Source of the DNA: Paraphysomonas bandaiensis
Lineage: Eukaryota; Chrysophyceae
Length of the DNA stretch: 64,000 bases
Direction of reading: 5' to 3'
NCBI GenBank assembly: GCA_965644295.1
Contig: CBFFRP010000136.1
Location: 230,905-294,904 of the forward strand
The notes beneath the pieces are model-generated. The model was not told the origin of the DNA and ran no database searches. It saw nothing but the letters and a program-made list of their open reading frames with translations. Positions 34,439 to 44,681 of this stretch are shown here, in pieces (within the stretch, counting starts at the first letter, position 1; every line of letters starts with the position of its first letter). A program made the position numbers and the translations under genes.

Positions 34439-35034
34439 TCTAAGCATAGTAGTCATCCAATGAGATGTGTAGACTGTATGAATGATAGGTAAGCCGTGAA
34501 AGGTGGGGGATTGCTTGGTGAGTGCACCATGTAAAGGCCATGTGGAGTGGGTTTGTGCGGTCGCCAAGAAATGGTCCTGTCTTACAAAAAGTAACGGGGT
34601 CGATGGAGAATAAAGGTGTTCGAGAATGAACAAGTGCACTTTTTCCGAGTGCCTACCCGCACGAGCCATGCGATGAGTGGTTGTAACCGTGTAGAGAACG
34701 GTGTGTGAGACAGATATGTCTACAAGGGAGATGTCCAATAGGAACTGACAGCGCTGCAGTGGTGCAGGCACTTAGTTTAACTGACGGCGTTAGTGAAAAG
34801 AATGGTTGCAAAGCCACGTTATCTAACGGGGAGCATGTACAACATGGTAAGACAAGGTGTTTGTCGGCAGTGTGGTGTGTTTCAAAATGCAGCCCTGCTT
34901 GGAGAGAAGGGAACAGTCTGAGCCCGGACCGCTGATGGGACACAACCACGGTCTCAATGGAGACATTGAGCTTGGAGCGAGTTAAAAAGGTGTAACTTTT
35001 TGTTGGACTGTGTTTTTACCAGAAGAGCGGGAAT
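34439..35034. other. Possible retroelement debris between piggyBac and Copia gag relic
   Basis: More G-rich than its surroundings. A frame at 34705-34935 (LSLTDGVSEKNGCKATLSNG) faintly recalls the flap region of a Copia protease but is not convincing. No intact gene. Confidence 0.3.
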
Positions 35035-35714
35035 TTATGTATAGAGTAGTATACAGCTGCTCCAGATCCCTCCTTGTTTCCAGCGCAGTTTGCAACTTGT
35101 TTTTTGGGAAACGTCAGTTGGTGGTTTGCCGAGTTCGGTCAATTTTTGGACAATCCTATTCAACCGACCAACGGCTGTGCACACCAGCTCACCCCGCGGA
35201 ATTCTGAGACGTAAACTGTTAGAGTTCAACTCCACCAATTCGTATTGGATTTCCTCACATTCATCATACTTTCGAAATTTTCCTTATTAAATTTCACTGA
35301 TAATAAATAAGACATTGCTAATAATAAAGCACGAGACCTAATGACATTTTGTTTTACCTATTCACTTGCTCACATCTCCTTATCAGATACATGAAGTGGA
35401 AGTATAATATCCTTCTCTCGGAAATATTGATCGACGATTTTGAGAGCCTCAGCCATGGGTTAAACAGCTTCAAAAGATGGAGCTGATGCAGGTGTCTTTC
35501 CTCTCCACCCACTTGTTGAGGCCTGTTTATACTTGTTTTTTACAGCTTTGGATGCATTGTCTCCAATCCAAAATGATTCCTGTTCTTCCTCATAAGCCGA
35601 ACGCTCAATCGATTCGTCCAGTTCACCACACCGAACTCGTCGGACTTCGGGCGGTGTTTCCACCCCGAACAATTTGCAGAACTACCATCCGCTACCGTAT
35701 CAAATTTTGACATT
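35035..35714 (-). pseudogene. Copia gag relic
   Basis: The minus strand from an ATG at 35714 reads LRF-type gag start sequences ending LSVRLMRKNRNHFGLE, parallel to KMHLMKKNRNHLGLE of the gag at 41156. Further down, RIPRGELVCTAVGRLNRIVQ then KLTELGKPPTD matches IRPGEKVSVGVDRLNGIIQK of the same gag. Stops and a frame break separate the two pieces, and no pol follows. A different Copia family from the one at 40879, judging by divergence. Confidence 0.75.
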
Positions 35715-36000
35715 TTGTGAGAAGTATTGACTTAATAACTGAAGACAAACTTATACTCAATGATGAGAATTATAAATTATATTTAATATCTCTTATCATT
35801 CACCAATTTTATGTTGTCTCTACTACCACTCATACCTCGCACGATCTTACTTCGTCACTATAACTTGCATAGTCATAACATTCTGTTTCACTACTATATA
35901 CTTATCGTCATTCATTCTCACAGTACGATCAATAAGAGTACAACTCTATACTACTGTAATTCAAATACCTTATGTAATTAAGTTATTATAAATAAGATAT
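35715..36000. other. Probable LTR or leader of the gag relic
   Basis: AT-rich sequence upstream (minus-strand sense) of the gag start, in the place expected for an LTR. No second copy in the window confirms it. Confidence 0.3.
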
Positions 36001-36130
36001 AAAGTTAAATTGGCAAAGAGAGAGAATTACAACCTAACAGGTTGTAATTGGAAACTTTCGAAGAAAAAGCCCCAATGTTTGGGGTTGGGGTTAGAAAAAG
36101 GCTCGTCCTTCCGCCTCCTTGTTTTTTTTA
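36001..36130 (+). repeat. Double-hairpin element, copy A
   Basis: Two stem-loops: ATTACAACC/GGTTGTAAT at 36026-36048 and CCCCAA/TTGGGG at 36070-36084, then TTAGAAAAAGGCTCGTCC and a T run (36122-36129). An inverted copy lies at 62914-63050 with the same order, the same stem 1 and a changed but still paired stem 2. Compensated stems suggest that the folded form matters. Confidence 0.75.
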
Positions 36131-36488
36131 TAACAACTACAGCTTTCAATTGCTCTCATATAACAGAACTCAACATAAACATAATTTCTAGTTTCTTATT
36201 ATTAAGTGCAAACACATCAGTAAGAAGCATTGTATTGTCGGTAAGATAGAACCTACTAAGCTTCGCTTACCACGGCGAAGCACATATAATTTTGACTGAC
36301 CAACACACAGTGTATGCGCATTATTCACAGTAAAAGCTTATGGTCGGTATACTACAAGTGTATATATTGTTTGCATATAACTAGTATTGCATAACCAACT
36401 AACCCATACTTCCAGTCAATGACAGATTGGACAGCTTTACCGCAATATAGTTTTGTAATTTCTTGTTACTGTACTGGGCTATACCATT
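36131..36488. other. Non-coding stretch with a GCTTCGC/GCGAAGC hairpin
   Basis: A further stem-loop AAGCTTCGC..GGCGAAGC lies near 36258-36282, just after double-hairpin copy A. The remainder is the 3' flank of the annexin gene. Confidence 0.4.
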
Positions 36489-38944
36489 TTACTCCTGCGA
36501 TGTACGCTTTCTCATGCTTTTGTATTCACGCAGCCCCTTCAAATTATCACGGAAAGATTTAGTACTTTTCATGGATAATGCAGATGGGATTTCCGCGGGG
36601 GCCATAACTTCCTCGGATGCTTTTCCATTTGCAATGACGGCTCGATACTTCTCCTGATCTTCCTCATTCATCCAGAAGCTCGTTTCATCACGAAGATTAA
36701 ACCAAAATAAATTATTTGTAGCTTTATCGACAAGCCCAATCTGATGAAAAATTTAACTACATCTTATATTTCAATCATATCACCTACCCAATGGTCTCGC
36801 TTGTCATTTATCTTAGAGCGGAAAATTTTATTAAACTCCTCTAATGCTTCCTCCCAAGATATACTTCCATCGTTATTGTCATCCCACTCGTTCTAAAAAC
36901 ATATTATTCATGAACAATCATATTTCAGAAGAACATGTACGATACCTCCATGAGTGCCCTATCACCGTCAGTTAGCCCCAAAACAGTCGTCAGAATATGC
37001 CAAAACTCATCCATATTAAGCGTGCCATTCTTATCAACATCAAAAGCATCAAATGAATCCTTCAGGTAAGTAACGAGACTCGGAGAAAGGTTCTCTTCAT
37101 GAATCACATTTTCAGCTGCCCACGCTTCATACTCGCCCCAGAGTCTTTCCAATTCGGCGGCATTTTCTTCCCACAACTGTGCAATTTTATCTTCTACTGT
37201 CATTCCTTGTCCTTGAATTACATCAATCAAGCTGTCCGCTAATTCGTTGACAACTTCCGCGTAGGTAATGGTGCCATCTTCGTCGTAGTCCACCCACTTC
37301 TGTATTGCTTCAATTTCGGTATCAGTGTATCCAACATTTAAATGCTTAAGAGTACTTGCAAACTCTGTAACATCAAGAGTGCCTGAATCATCGATATCAT
37401 CCTGTTTAAAACGTTCAAGCAAGTATTCACAGATTAATCTGAATTTATCGTCTTCCCCCATTGTGTCGCGCTTAGAGGACCCAGACAGAACAGCAGCAAC
37501 CTCTGTATCAAGATCACTTGCAGTAGGCGGCGTATCGATCTCTAATTTTTGAGCTTGTACTTGTTGATCTGAGGTAGTTATATCAGCCACGGGGGCTCCA
37601 CCTTCATCTTTCGGGGCCTCATCGGTATTGGTAGCTGGCTTATCAGAGTTTAAGCACTCCACACCACGCATTGACGGTGTGGGTAAAAGAGGAATTTTAT
37701 TCTTTTCGCTTAATCCTTGTTTGGCTTCTGCTTCAGATAAATATTGTGTAACAGTGTTATGTTCAGCTTCAACTAGATCACGGAGTTCTTCAACTTTTTG
37801 ACTGTCCTCCACGAGTGATTCCAAATTTCCATTGCAATCTTCAATCATGGTCGCAATCTTGCTCTCGTTTCCACCATCATATGTTGGGCTTGACAGCCAC
37901 GCAATGACAGACTTCTTAAAATTCCCTGTCAATGATGCTCCAAGTTTGGTCAATAAATTTTCATTGTACAGCCTTTCATACACAGTAAGTACTTCCTGTA
38001 GTGTGGACTTTAAATATTTCGTTGCCAAGTGACAAGTGTGATCAAAATCCACAACAGTACTGTTGAGAGAGAGGTGAAACAAGCTGGCAATTGAAGCGTA
38101 GAGGGGAGCAATCCATAGTATAAGAGCACGGGCACAGCTTCCTGCAAACTTCGATGTAAGAGCTGCTTCTAATGTCATATTATGTGCCTTGACATAAGCT
38201 TCACTTATCAGCTCACAATGCTTTCGAGAACTGGAACATAGTATTGAAAATATTGTATCTTCATCTTTGCCCACTTCCCTTCCAACTCCAGCAGCATGGA
38301 TTTCTTTCATGTGCTCGACAGCAGTTCCATTGTCAAACACACTTTCGTCGCTTCTAGATGCTGATAGAATCTTTATTATAAACTTCTGAAAGGATGAGCC
38401 CTCCAATGTCTTGCTCTTTATAGTAGACTGTAGAGACTCTTTGTGTGACTTATTATAGTAATCCTGGGCTTCCATCATTTCGTGATTCGAACAGGCACAT
38501 AGGACATCTGCAAGTAAAGGCTCGTCACAGCCAATAGACTTAAGTGCCGTTTCAAGAAGTTCCGAGCTTATTTGCTCTCGCTTCAAAACTAACAGCCTCA
38601 TGAACTCTCCATAGTTTCCACCCAGCATACCTTGTATTTCTTCATCTAATGGCTTATTATGTCCGCCATCTTCATGAGATTTAGTATATATAGTAGCCAC
38701 ACGTTGCAACTGACTTTTGGTTCGCTCTGTTAGAGTGGATATGATCAGCTTATGATTCTTCCACGCTTGGGAGGCCTGAATCTTCAAAAAACGAGCATCG
38801 TACGTCGCTATTTTCTCTTTCACCTCTTCACTGAGCTGATACGTCTTCCTGGAACAAGATATGACATATGGTTATCATGAAAATAGTGGATAACCTTATA
38901 TCTTCTGGAATTCTATTAGCATCTATACTCCCCGATGCCCCCAT
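36489..38944 (-). CDS. Annexin repeat / EF-hand fusion protein
   Basis: Calcium-binding, probably membrane-associating protein. Four exons (38944-38895, 38848-36946, 36892-36788, 36740-36489; introns 46-53 nt) give 769 residues. Residues about 35-340 contain four divergent annexin-type helical repeats (for example ALKSIGCDEPLLADVLCACS and YERLYNENLLTKLGASLTGN). A low-complexity acidic linker (390-460) follows. The C-terminal third has four EF-hand loops: DIDDSGTLDVTEF, DYDEDGTITYAEV, DVDKNGTLNMDEF and DDNNDGSISWEEA; the last is rebuilt by splicing. The annexin type II calcium loops are weak, so calcium sensing may lie mainly in the EF-hands. Residue 2 is glycine (MGASGS), a possible N-myristoylation site. 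Confidence 0.88.
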
Positions 38945-39751
38945 CTCAACAATAAAATCTGTATAGACACTAGAACTTAAAGAATCTGAAACACGAGAGA
39001 GACTATCCCTGATTCCAGGTATCTCTTATGTTGCAAATTTGAGCGTTAATAAGCCTCTGACTGCTTCTGTAAGTTATGTTTTACAGGTTAGTTATTCGGT
39101 TTTGGTATGAATGCTGCCGCCCCATACTTTTTGGCGTAACGGTACTCTAGAGAAAATTGTAGTAGGGAATACAGAATACAGAATACAGTGGAATACAGAG
39201 TGGAATGCCAGATCCCAGGGACCGACCCCCCCAGTTTTTAGTTCTGTAAAAAACCCTTTTTTTATATATGATAACGCGAGTGCACTGCTGTACTCTGAAG
39301 AGCACACACACACACAGTATGATGTCCAGAGCATATATCTTACTATTAATAGTATTGTGGTTTGCGTTGCTGGTTATCATCCACTGATCGAAATGAGGAA
39401 CCAAGCTTCAAACATATATCGGTTGTTTTCATCTTTGAGATGAATGTCTGGAATTCTGGAGTGGTGTGTATGGTATTGTATGGTTATATAGTGGAGGGTA
39501 TAGTAGATCACACCTTCCTCACAGCCCTCATACTGCATCAGATATCGAAGATACTTGGAGCTCTTATGAAGCAGGACGTATTCATATTTGACTCGATACA
39601 TGCATATATCACATATGAGGTGAGCATTGCATGTCTATGTACACAGTAGTGTATAATAAGCGCTGTGTTTACGCAGACGAGCTGTTATCACACTGTCATG
39701 TCCCGGTGAAGATATTCGAACAGCTTTTCCAATATCCATTAGTTTAGCTTT
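38945..39751. promoter_or_regulatory. Upstream region of the annexin gene
   Basis: Contains a short GAATACA tandem (39167-39202), a T-rich tract and TATAC-type words. Open frames overlap on both strands without coding character. Confidence 0.35.
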
Positions 39752-40195
39752 TCAGGTGTCGTAGGAATCATAATTGATAGGTGGACGACGTTCATTCAAG
39801 AAAGCCTCTTCAGCACTCCTCAGACAACTAAAAGCTTCTCTCAAAACCCGAATCATCTTCTTGTTTGTCGCCTGGGAAGCAGCGAGTTTCGGAACAGGTG
39901 ATCCTTTACTATTGTGAACCAAATCGAACTGCCTGTTGAAGTCATTGACAAAGTAAGCCGTGAAGAAGGATACCACATCCAAGCTGGCTGCTGCTGTGTA
40001 TGGTACAAATGCTGCATTCTGTAGAGACCTAGAATTCTCTATTATTTGTTCCAGTGCATTGGTAGCTGATGACTAAATCTCTGTGTGGTGTAGTTTATGA
40101 GAAGCATTGAAAGAGATGTCTAGGAGAAGATCAGATATCATCTGTGGAGGTAATCTGGAAGAATTCATACAAGCGTAATAGAAGTACATAAACAT
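39752..40195 (-). pseudogene. Unidentified gene with one in-frame stop, next to the hAT insertion
   Basis: From ATG 40195 the frame reads 40 codons to a TAG at 40075-40073 and then goes on in the same frame for 106 codons to 39752. Both halves have coding character (RLPPQMISDLLLDISFNASH; VVSFFTAYFVNDFNRQFDLV). The hAT element begins only 41 bp upstream, so promoter or 5' exons may have been lost. It may be a pseudogene, or TAG may lie within a missed intron; no GT-AG pair of normal size fits. Family not recognised. Confidence 0.5.
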
Positions 40196-40878
40196 GTTGT
40201 CTATATGGTCAGGCTAGCTGAAATGTCGCAGTTATCAGGGCTGCGTATCAAGTAATTGCAATTAATTGAAAATCAATTAATTGAAATTAATTGTCAATTA
40301 TTGAAATTGCAATTGTTGAAATTGGGACATCGATTCATAATTGCAATTATAATTGACTCCAGCTCGCTTCAATTAGTTGTCAATTAATTGCAATTAATTG
40401 ATATTAAAAAACCCACCTTTTTATGCTAAAAAGTTGTCAAAAAACAGCATTTTTAGCGAAAAAATCCAATTTTTAGGATAAAAATCGAAGATTGGTGAAA
40501 GACTATATAGTATCCATTGGATTATCTCACATTTGAGAAAGTAAATAATGATGATAATAACAATGAAGAGGATGCAATAGAGATTTGTCCTGTAAGAAAA
40601 GGGGCTCCACATTTTCCGTGATTGATCGCTACCTGCTTCTATCTAATCATATGCGATCATTCAAGTTTGGTTCCGACGTGTTAAAAGTCTAATTGTAGGA
40701 CTATCCACCTATATATAGAGAGTATATATATGTATATTATGTCCTGTATTATATAATTAAGTGTAGTACAATTACAGAAGTAAGGTTATCACCAGCTTGT
40801 TGACCTCCACGACGTTTGTACATTGATTGACGAACCCTTCATAATGCACCTGATTGTTGAGCGTCATTTGGGCGACAG

Positions 40879-41171
40879 TGTTGAGATCTGAAGATTCTAT
40901 ATACTTGCAATTGAGTGCAGTATTATGTGAGATGCAAGGATCGAAAGATATATATGTAATTAGTACATTATATTATGTAGTATGAAACTGAAGTAGAAGT
41001 GGATGACTATACAGGATACGATCACTGAGTGTGTGGTTTGTACACTATAGTAGTAAATGAATGGTGTTGAACACATCGAACACAACTTAGGTTCTTTATC
41101 ATGTAATGATTATAATTTCATCTTATCAGTTGAGAATAGTAAACCTTAGCAAATAATGTCAACTTCTGTTA
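40879..41171 (+). repeat. 5' LTR of the Copia element
   Basis: Starts TGTTGAGATCTGAAG and ends CTTCTGTTA; same as 43110-43402 by reading. The gag ATG at 41156 lies inside it; a second in-frame ATG (41171) spans the LTR edge. Confidence 0.95.
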
Positions 41172-41887
41172 TGGTAGCGAATGCTAGTTGTAGGGATGGG
41201 GAAGATGACAAGAAGCTACGGTTTGACAAGAACCAAGCAGACTATTCAGCGAGAAAAATCAAGATGCATCTAATGAAGAAAAACCGAAACCATCTTGGCT
41301 TGGAGGACCCGCCAGCCGGAGGAAGGAATTTAGAGTCATGGAGAGAGCGTAATGATACCTGTGTTAGTACTATTTGGGAGGCTTGCGAGCATGACCCTGA
41401 TGTGTTGGAGGTAGCCAATCAATATTTGGAGGGGAAGGCAATTTTACCTGCTGATGATCCTGCTAAGGAGGTGTTATCCAGTGAGCTCCTTCAGACACTG
41501 GTTGATAGGTTCAGAGGCGAGATTGGGACTGTATTGGAGAAGACTACGGCAGAATACCATTCGTTCAAAATAAGGCCGGGGGAAAAGGTGTCTGTTGGGG
41601 TAGATCGACTGAACGGTATAATCCAGAAGCTCATAAAATTGGGACAACCGCAGACAGAGGCAAGTAAATTAGCAAAGATAAAAGCAGCGCTGCAGATAGA
41701 GGAATTACATGATTTATGGATGTCGGTAGCGATGATGCCTAAAGCAACAACTACATTTGATTCGGTGAAAGAGGCTTGTGAAGAGTATGACGAGGCTATG
41801 ACGCAGCTGAAGAAACTAAAGGGAGACAAATCTGAAGAGATCAATTTTACGGCGTCGAAGGAATGCATTTTAAACCATGTGTATTAG
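41156..41887 (+). CDS. Copia Gag polyprotein (C-terminally replaced)
   Basis: Structural protein of the retrotransposon particle. The 243-residue frame has a UBN2/gag-type fold: KNQADYSARKIKMHLMKKNR, RNDTCVSTIWEACEHDP, RPGEKVSVGVDRLNGIIQKL and FDSVKEACEEYDEA. No CCHC zinc knuckle is present because the sequence jumps near 41855 into reverse-transcriptase DNA in another frame and ends at TAG 41885-41887. The true start may be 41156 or 41171. Confidence 0.85.
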   Translation: MSTSVMVANASCRDGEDDKKLRFDKNQADYSARKIKMHLMKKNRNHLGLEDPPAGGRNLESWRERNDTCVSTIWEACEHDPDVLEVANQYLEGKAILPADDPAKEVLSSELLQTLVDRFRGEIGTVLEKTTAEYHSFKIRPGEKVSVGVDRLNGIIQKLIKLGQPQTEASKLAKIKAALQIEELHDLWMSVAMMPKATTTFDSVKEACEEYDEAMTQLKKLKGDKSEEINFTASKECILNHVY

Positions 41888-42984
41888 ACCCGTGTTTGTA
41901 TTATCAGTATAAGGGCGATGAATTGATATTATTAACGATATATGTGGATGATATCCTAGTGTTAGGTCGTGATGTCAACATAGTGAAGGATATTAAAGCT
42001 CAACTGTGTGCCCGGTTTGATATGAAGGATATGGGCGAGATGGAACATTTTCTGAATGTTCGAGTCACAAGAACGCCAGAGTATATTCGTCTTGACCAAT
42101 CAGTATATGCGGCTAAGATCTTAGAAAAGTTTGAAAAGTATCTTGGGCCACCGCGAAAGGTACGGAAGAGTCCTCTACCGGCGGAAGCAATGGATTTAGT
42201 GGCAAAAGGGGCGCGGCATGAGCATACCGAGGAGGAACAGCTTATAGTAGATAACTTCCCATATCGGCCGCTGATAGGTGCATTACTATATCTATCGATG
42301 AACACGAGGCCGGATATTGCCTATGCAGTGGGAGTACTGTCTCGGTTCAGTAATAAGGTGAATATTGAAGTATGCAAGCTATTAACACATGTATGGCAAT
42401 ATATTCGTGGGTCTATTGACAAAGGGATTCAATATGGGAGTAGACGGTTCGACTTCCATATGTTTACTGACGCGGATTGGGCGGGAGATCAGCTCTCCAG
42501 GAAGTCCACGTCGGGGTACGTTGGGTTTGCAGCGGGAGGGCCTATAGTCTGGCAGTCCAAACTGCAGACGACAGTGGCAACGTCAAGCATGCAGTCTGAG
42601 TATCAGTGTATTTACTCGGGTCTCCAAGAAGTGCTATGGGTTCGGGGGGTGACGGGTGAGATTAAGTTGAGGCTCATCAAACCCACACCATTCTTCATCG
42701 ACAGTCAGAGTGCCCAGGATTTGGCCGAAAACCCAGTGTTTCACAAGAAGTCGAAGCACATTGAGATTAAGTATCACATGGTGAGAGAGCACGTGGATCC
42801 CAATCAGTTCAATACGATTAAGTTAGTGCATGTGCATACATCGCAACAAGCAGCAGATATTTATACAAAGTCATTGGTTGGTTTATCATATATGGAGCAG
42901 AGAAAGAGAAATCTTGGAGAGAAAGTTAAGAGTTCCACTGAAGTGATTAATGAGGGACCAAGGGATAAAAGAAGGCGCAAGTAG
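41863..42984 (+). CDS. Copia reverse transcriptase (C-terminal half) and RNase H
   Basis: A 373-residue open frame starts at the deletion joint with MHFKPCVLDPCLYYQYKGDE. It keeps the catalytic YVDDILVLGRD box, the DMKDMGEMEHFLNVRVTR segment, the [18 protein letters not shown] segment and a complete RNase H with FTDADWAGDQLSRKSTSGYV, SMQSEYQC, FIDSQSAQDLA and KHIEIKYHMVREHV. The first half of the polymerase, including its first catalytic aspartate, is gone, so it cannot function. No stops, consistent with a recent event. Confidence 0.92.
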   Translation: MHFKPCVLDPCLYYQYKGDELILLTIYVDDILVLGRDVNIVKDIKAQLCARFDMKDMGEMEHFLNVRVTRTPEYIRLDQSVYAAKILEKFEKYLGPPRKVRKSPLPAEAMDLVAKGARHEHTEEEQLIVDNFPYRPLIGALLYLSMNTRPDIAYAVGVLSRFSNKVNIEVCKLLTHVWQYIRGSIDKGIQYGSRRFDFHMFTDADWAGDQLSRKSTSGYVGFAAGGPIVWQSKLQTTVATSSMQSEYQCIYSGLQEVLWVRGVTGEIKLRLIKPTPFFIDSQSAQDLAENPVFHKKSKHIEIKYHMVREHVDPNQFNTIKLVHVHTSQQAADIYTKSLVGLSYMEQRKRNLGEKVKSSTEVINEGPRDKRRRK

Positions 42985-43109
42985 GTACTGAGTTTTTTAG
43001 ACAGAGGTTTAGACTTAGAGATGAGTCTATTTTACTGTCAAGAATTTTTTTTATCTCAGGCATTCAATAGCTGGGAGGCGTCATAGTACAACACTCAATT
43101 GAGGGGGAG

Positions 43110-43402
43110 TGTTGAGATCTGAAGATTCTATATACTTGCAATTGAGTGCAGTATTATGTGAGATGCAAGGATCGAAAGATATATATGTAATTAGTACATT
43201 ATATTATGTAGTATGAAACTGAAGTAGAAGTGGATGACTATACAGGATACGATCACTGAGTGTGTGGTTTGTACACTATAGTAGTAAATGAATGGTGTTG
43301 AACACATCGAACACAACTTAGGTTCTTTATCATGTAATGATTATAATTTCATCTTATCAGTTGAGAATAGTAAACCTTAGCAAATAATGTCAACTTCTGT
43401 TA
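43110..43402 (+). repeat. 3' LTR of the Copia element
   Basis: Same as the 5' LTR base by base as far as can be read, and followed by the GACAG target duplication. Confidence 0.95.
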
Positions 43403-43966
43403 GACAGTGCTGCTATTATTCATAACGCTGCTTTCGAAAAGGCAGTCGTGAAGATTCAATGTGGCAACGAAGCCGTAACTCGGACGGCAAAAGATCAAAC
43501 TATAACATATTTGCTCGATGAGAAAGAAAAAGATGATGACGGTGCAAGTCTAGTTCCGAATGACGACGAAGGGCAACGTTTGATTGATGGTAGCAGGCAG
43601 CGGAAGCGAGCAAGACTTAACCAGCAAACTTGTTACGGATGAAACACTTGCATACCACAACCAATAAGGTTGAGAGGTCATTCAGTAGAGCTACGATTGT
43701 TATGACGGGCTTGCGCAAGAGCTTGACTCCTAACATTTAGTGCTAATTATGTTTTTACGCATGAATCGTTGCCTCTGGAATGAAATGACAGTTGAGGTAG
43801 CTAATGTATATTCGCAGCTAGTGTATTTTAGTACTAAATAATTGCAATTAATTGTAGTTAATTGCAATAGTTGAAATTGAGACAGCAAGTAATAATTGCA
43901 ATAATAATCGACTACAACCTGCGTCAATTAATAGACAATAATTTGATACGCAGCCCTGGCAGTCAT

Positions 43967-44265
43967 ACGTCCACCTGTTGGTCCTATCTGGTTACGTATC
44001 CGTCAGTTATGCTTGTGAAGAGAAGAATATATCTACAGCTTTGAATTGAGAGGGAGTGTTGAGTTTTGCTGTTTGTGAGCAATTAAGAGCCGTAGTTTCT
44101 AAGATATTTGAATTATAACCGTTACTCAAAGAATATAGTAGTAGCTAACAGTATTATGAGCACCGATGATATGATAGCTATTGGTTAGTTTTCATTTCGA
44201 TTAAAACTATATTGACTGTTGTACAAGACAGAGACGATGTAAGATCGTACTAGAAATGGTTGGTG
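43967..44265 (+). repeat. 3' remnant of another Copia family (polypurine tract and LTR start)
   Basis: At 44047-44055 a purine tract GAGAGGGAG is followed by TGTTGAGTTTTGCTG, an LTR start unlike the 293-bp family after its first six bases. It ends where the reversed LTR begins at 44266. Confidence 0.5.
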
Positions 44266-44558
44266 TAACAGAAGTTGACATTATTTGCTAAGGTTTACTA
44301 TTCACAAAAGATAAGATGAAATAATAAACATTACATGATAAAGAACCTAAGTTGTGTTCGATGTGTTCAACACCATTCATTTACTACTATAGTATACAAA
44401 CCACACATTCAGTGATCGTATCCTGTATAGTCACCCACTTCTACTTCAGTTTCATACTACACAATATAATGTACTAATTACATATATATCTTTCGATCCT
44501 TGCATCTCACATAATACTGCACTCAATTGCAAGCATATAGAATCTTCAGATCTCAACA
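44266..44558 (-). repeat. LTR of the reversed Copia copy
   Basis: Same length and same family as the LTRs at 40879 and 43110, with scattered substitutions (for example in the TATTCACAAAAGATAAG segment). Confidence 0.9.
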
Positions 44559-44681
44559 CTCCCCCTCAATTGAGTGTTGTACCATGACGCCTCCCAGCTA
44601 TTGAATGCCTGAGATAAAAATTCTTGACAGTAAAATAGACTCATCTCTAAGTCTAAACCTCTGTCTAAAAAAACTCAGTAC

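Larger units (their letters stand above)
40879..43402 (+). mobile_element. Internally deleted Copia (Ty1) LTR retrotransposon
   Basis: Bounded by two 293-bp LTRs that read as identical and by a perfect 5-bp target duplication GACAG (40874-40878 and 43403-43407). A primer-binding-like TGGTAGCG follows the 5' LTR at 41172 and a polypurine tract GAGGGGGAG precedes the 3' LTR. Only 2.5 kb long: gag is joined directly to the end of reverse transcriptase, so protease, integrase and most of the polymerase are missing. It must have been moved by proteins of another copy. Confidence 0.95.
40800..43900 (+). pseudogene. hAT transposase remnants on both sides of the Copia insertion
   Basis: Left of the Copia (40800-40878) the frame reads VDLHDVCTLIDEPFIMHLIV. 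It resumes after the insertion (43408 on) as AAIIHNAAFEKAVVKIQ up to a TGA at 43640-43642. A shifted frame then gives NKVERSFSRATIVMTGLRKS and, after another shift, MFLRMNRCLWNEMT. These are the typical hAT C-terminal dimerisation (hATC) segments. Stops, frameshifts and the Copia make it inactive. A homologue of the AAFEKAVVKIQ part is at 58500-58560. Confidence 0.8.
40236..43958 (+). mobile_element. hAT-type DNA transposon, interrupted by a Copia element
   Basis: Left end CAGGGCTGCGTATCAA (40236) and right end TTGATACGCAGCCCTG (to 43958) are exact inverted repeats beginning with the hAT-like CAGGG. The flanks are GCAGTTAT (40228-40235) and GCAGTCAT (43959-43966), an 8-bp target duplication with one change, diagnostic of hAT. 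AT-rich palindromic subterminal repeats lie inside both ends. Without the inserted Copia (40879-43402 plus one target copy) the hAT is about 1.2 kb. Confidence 0.9.

Noticed and set aside
34705-34935. Plus-strand frame as a Copia protease
   Set aside because: Only a faint flap-like similarity and no D-T/S-G active-site motif.
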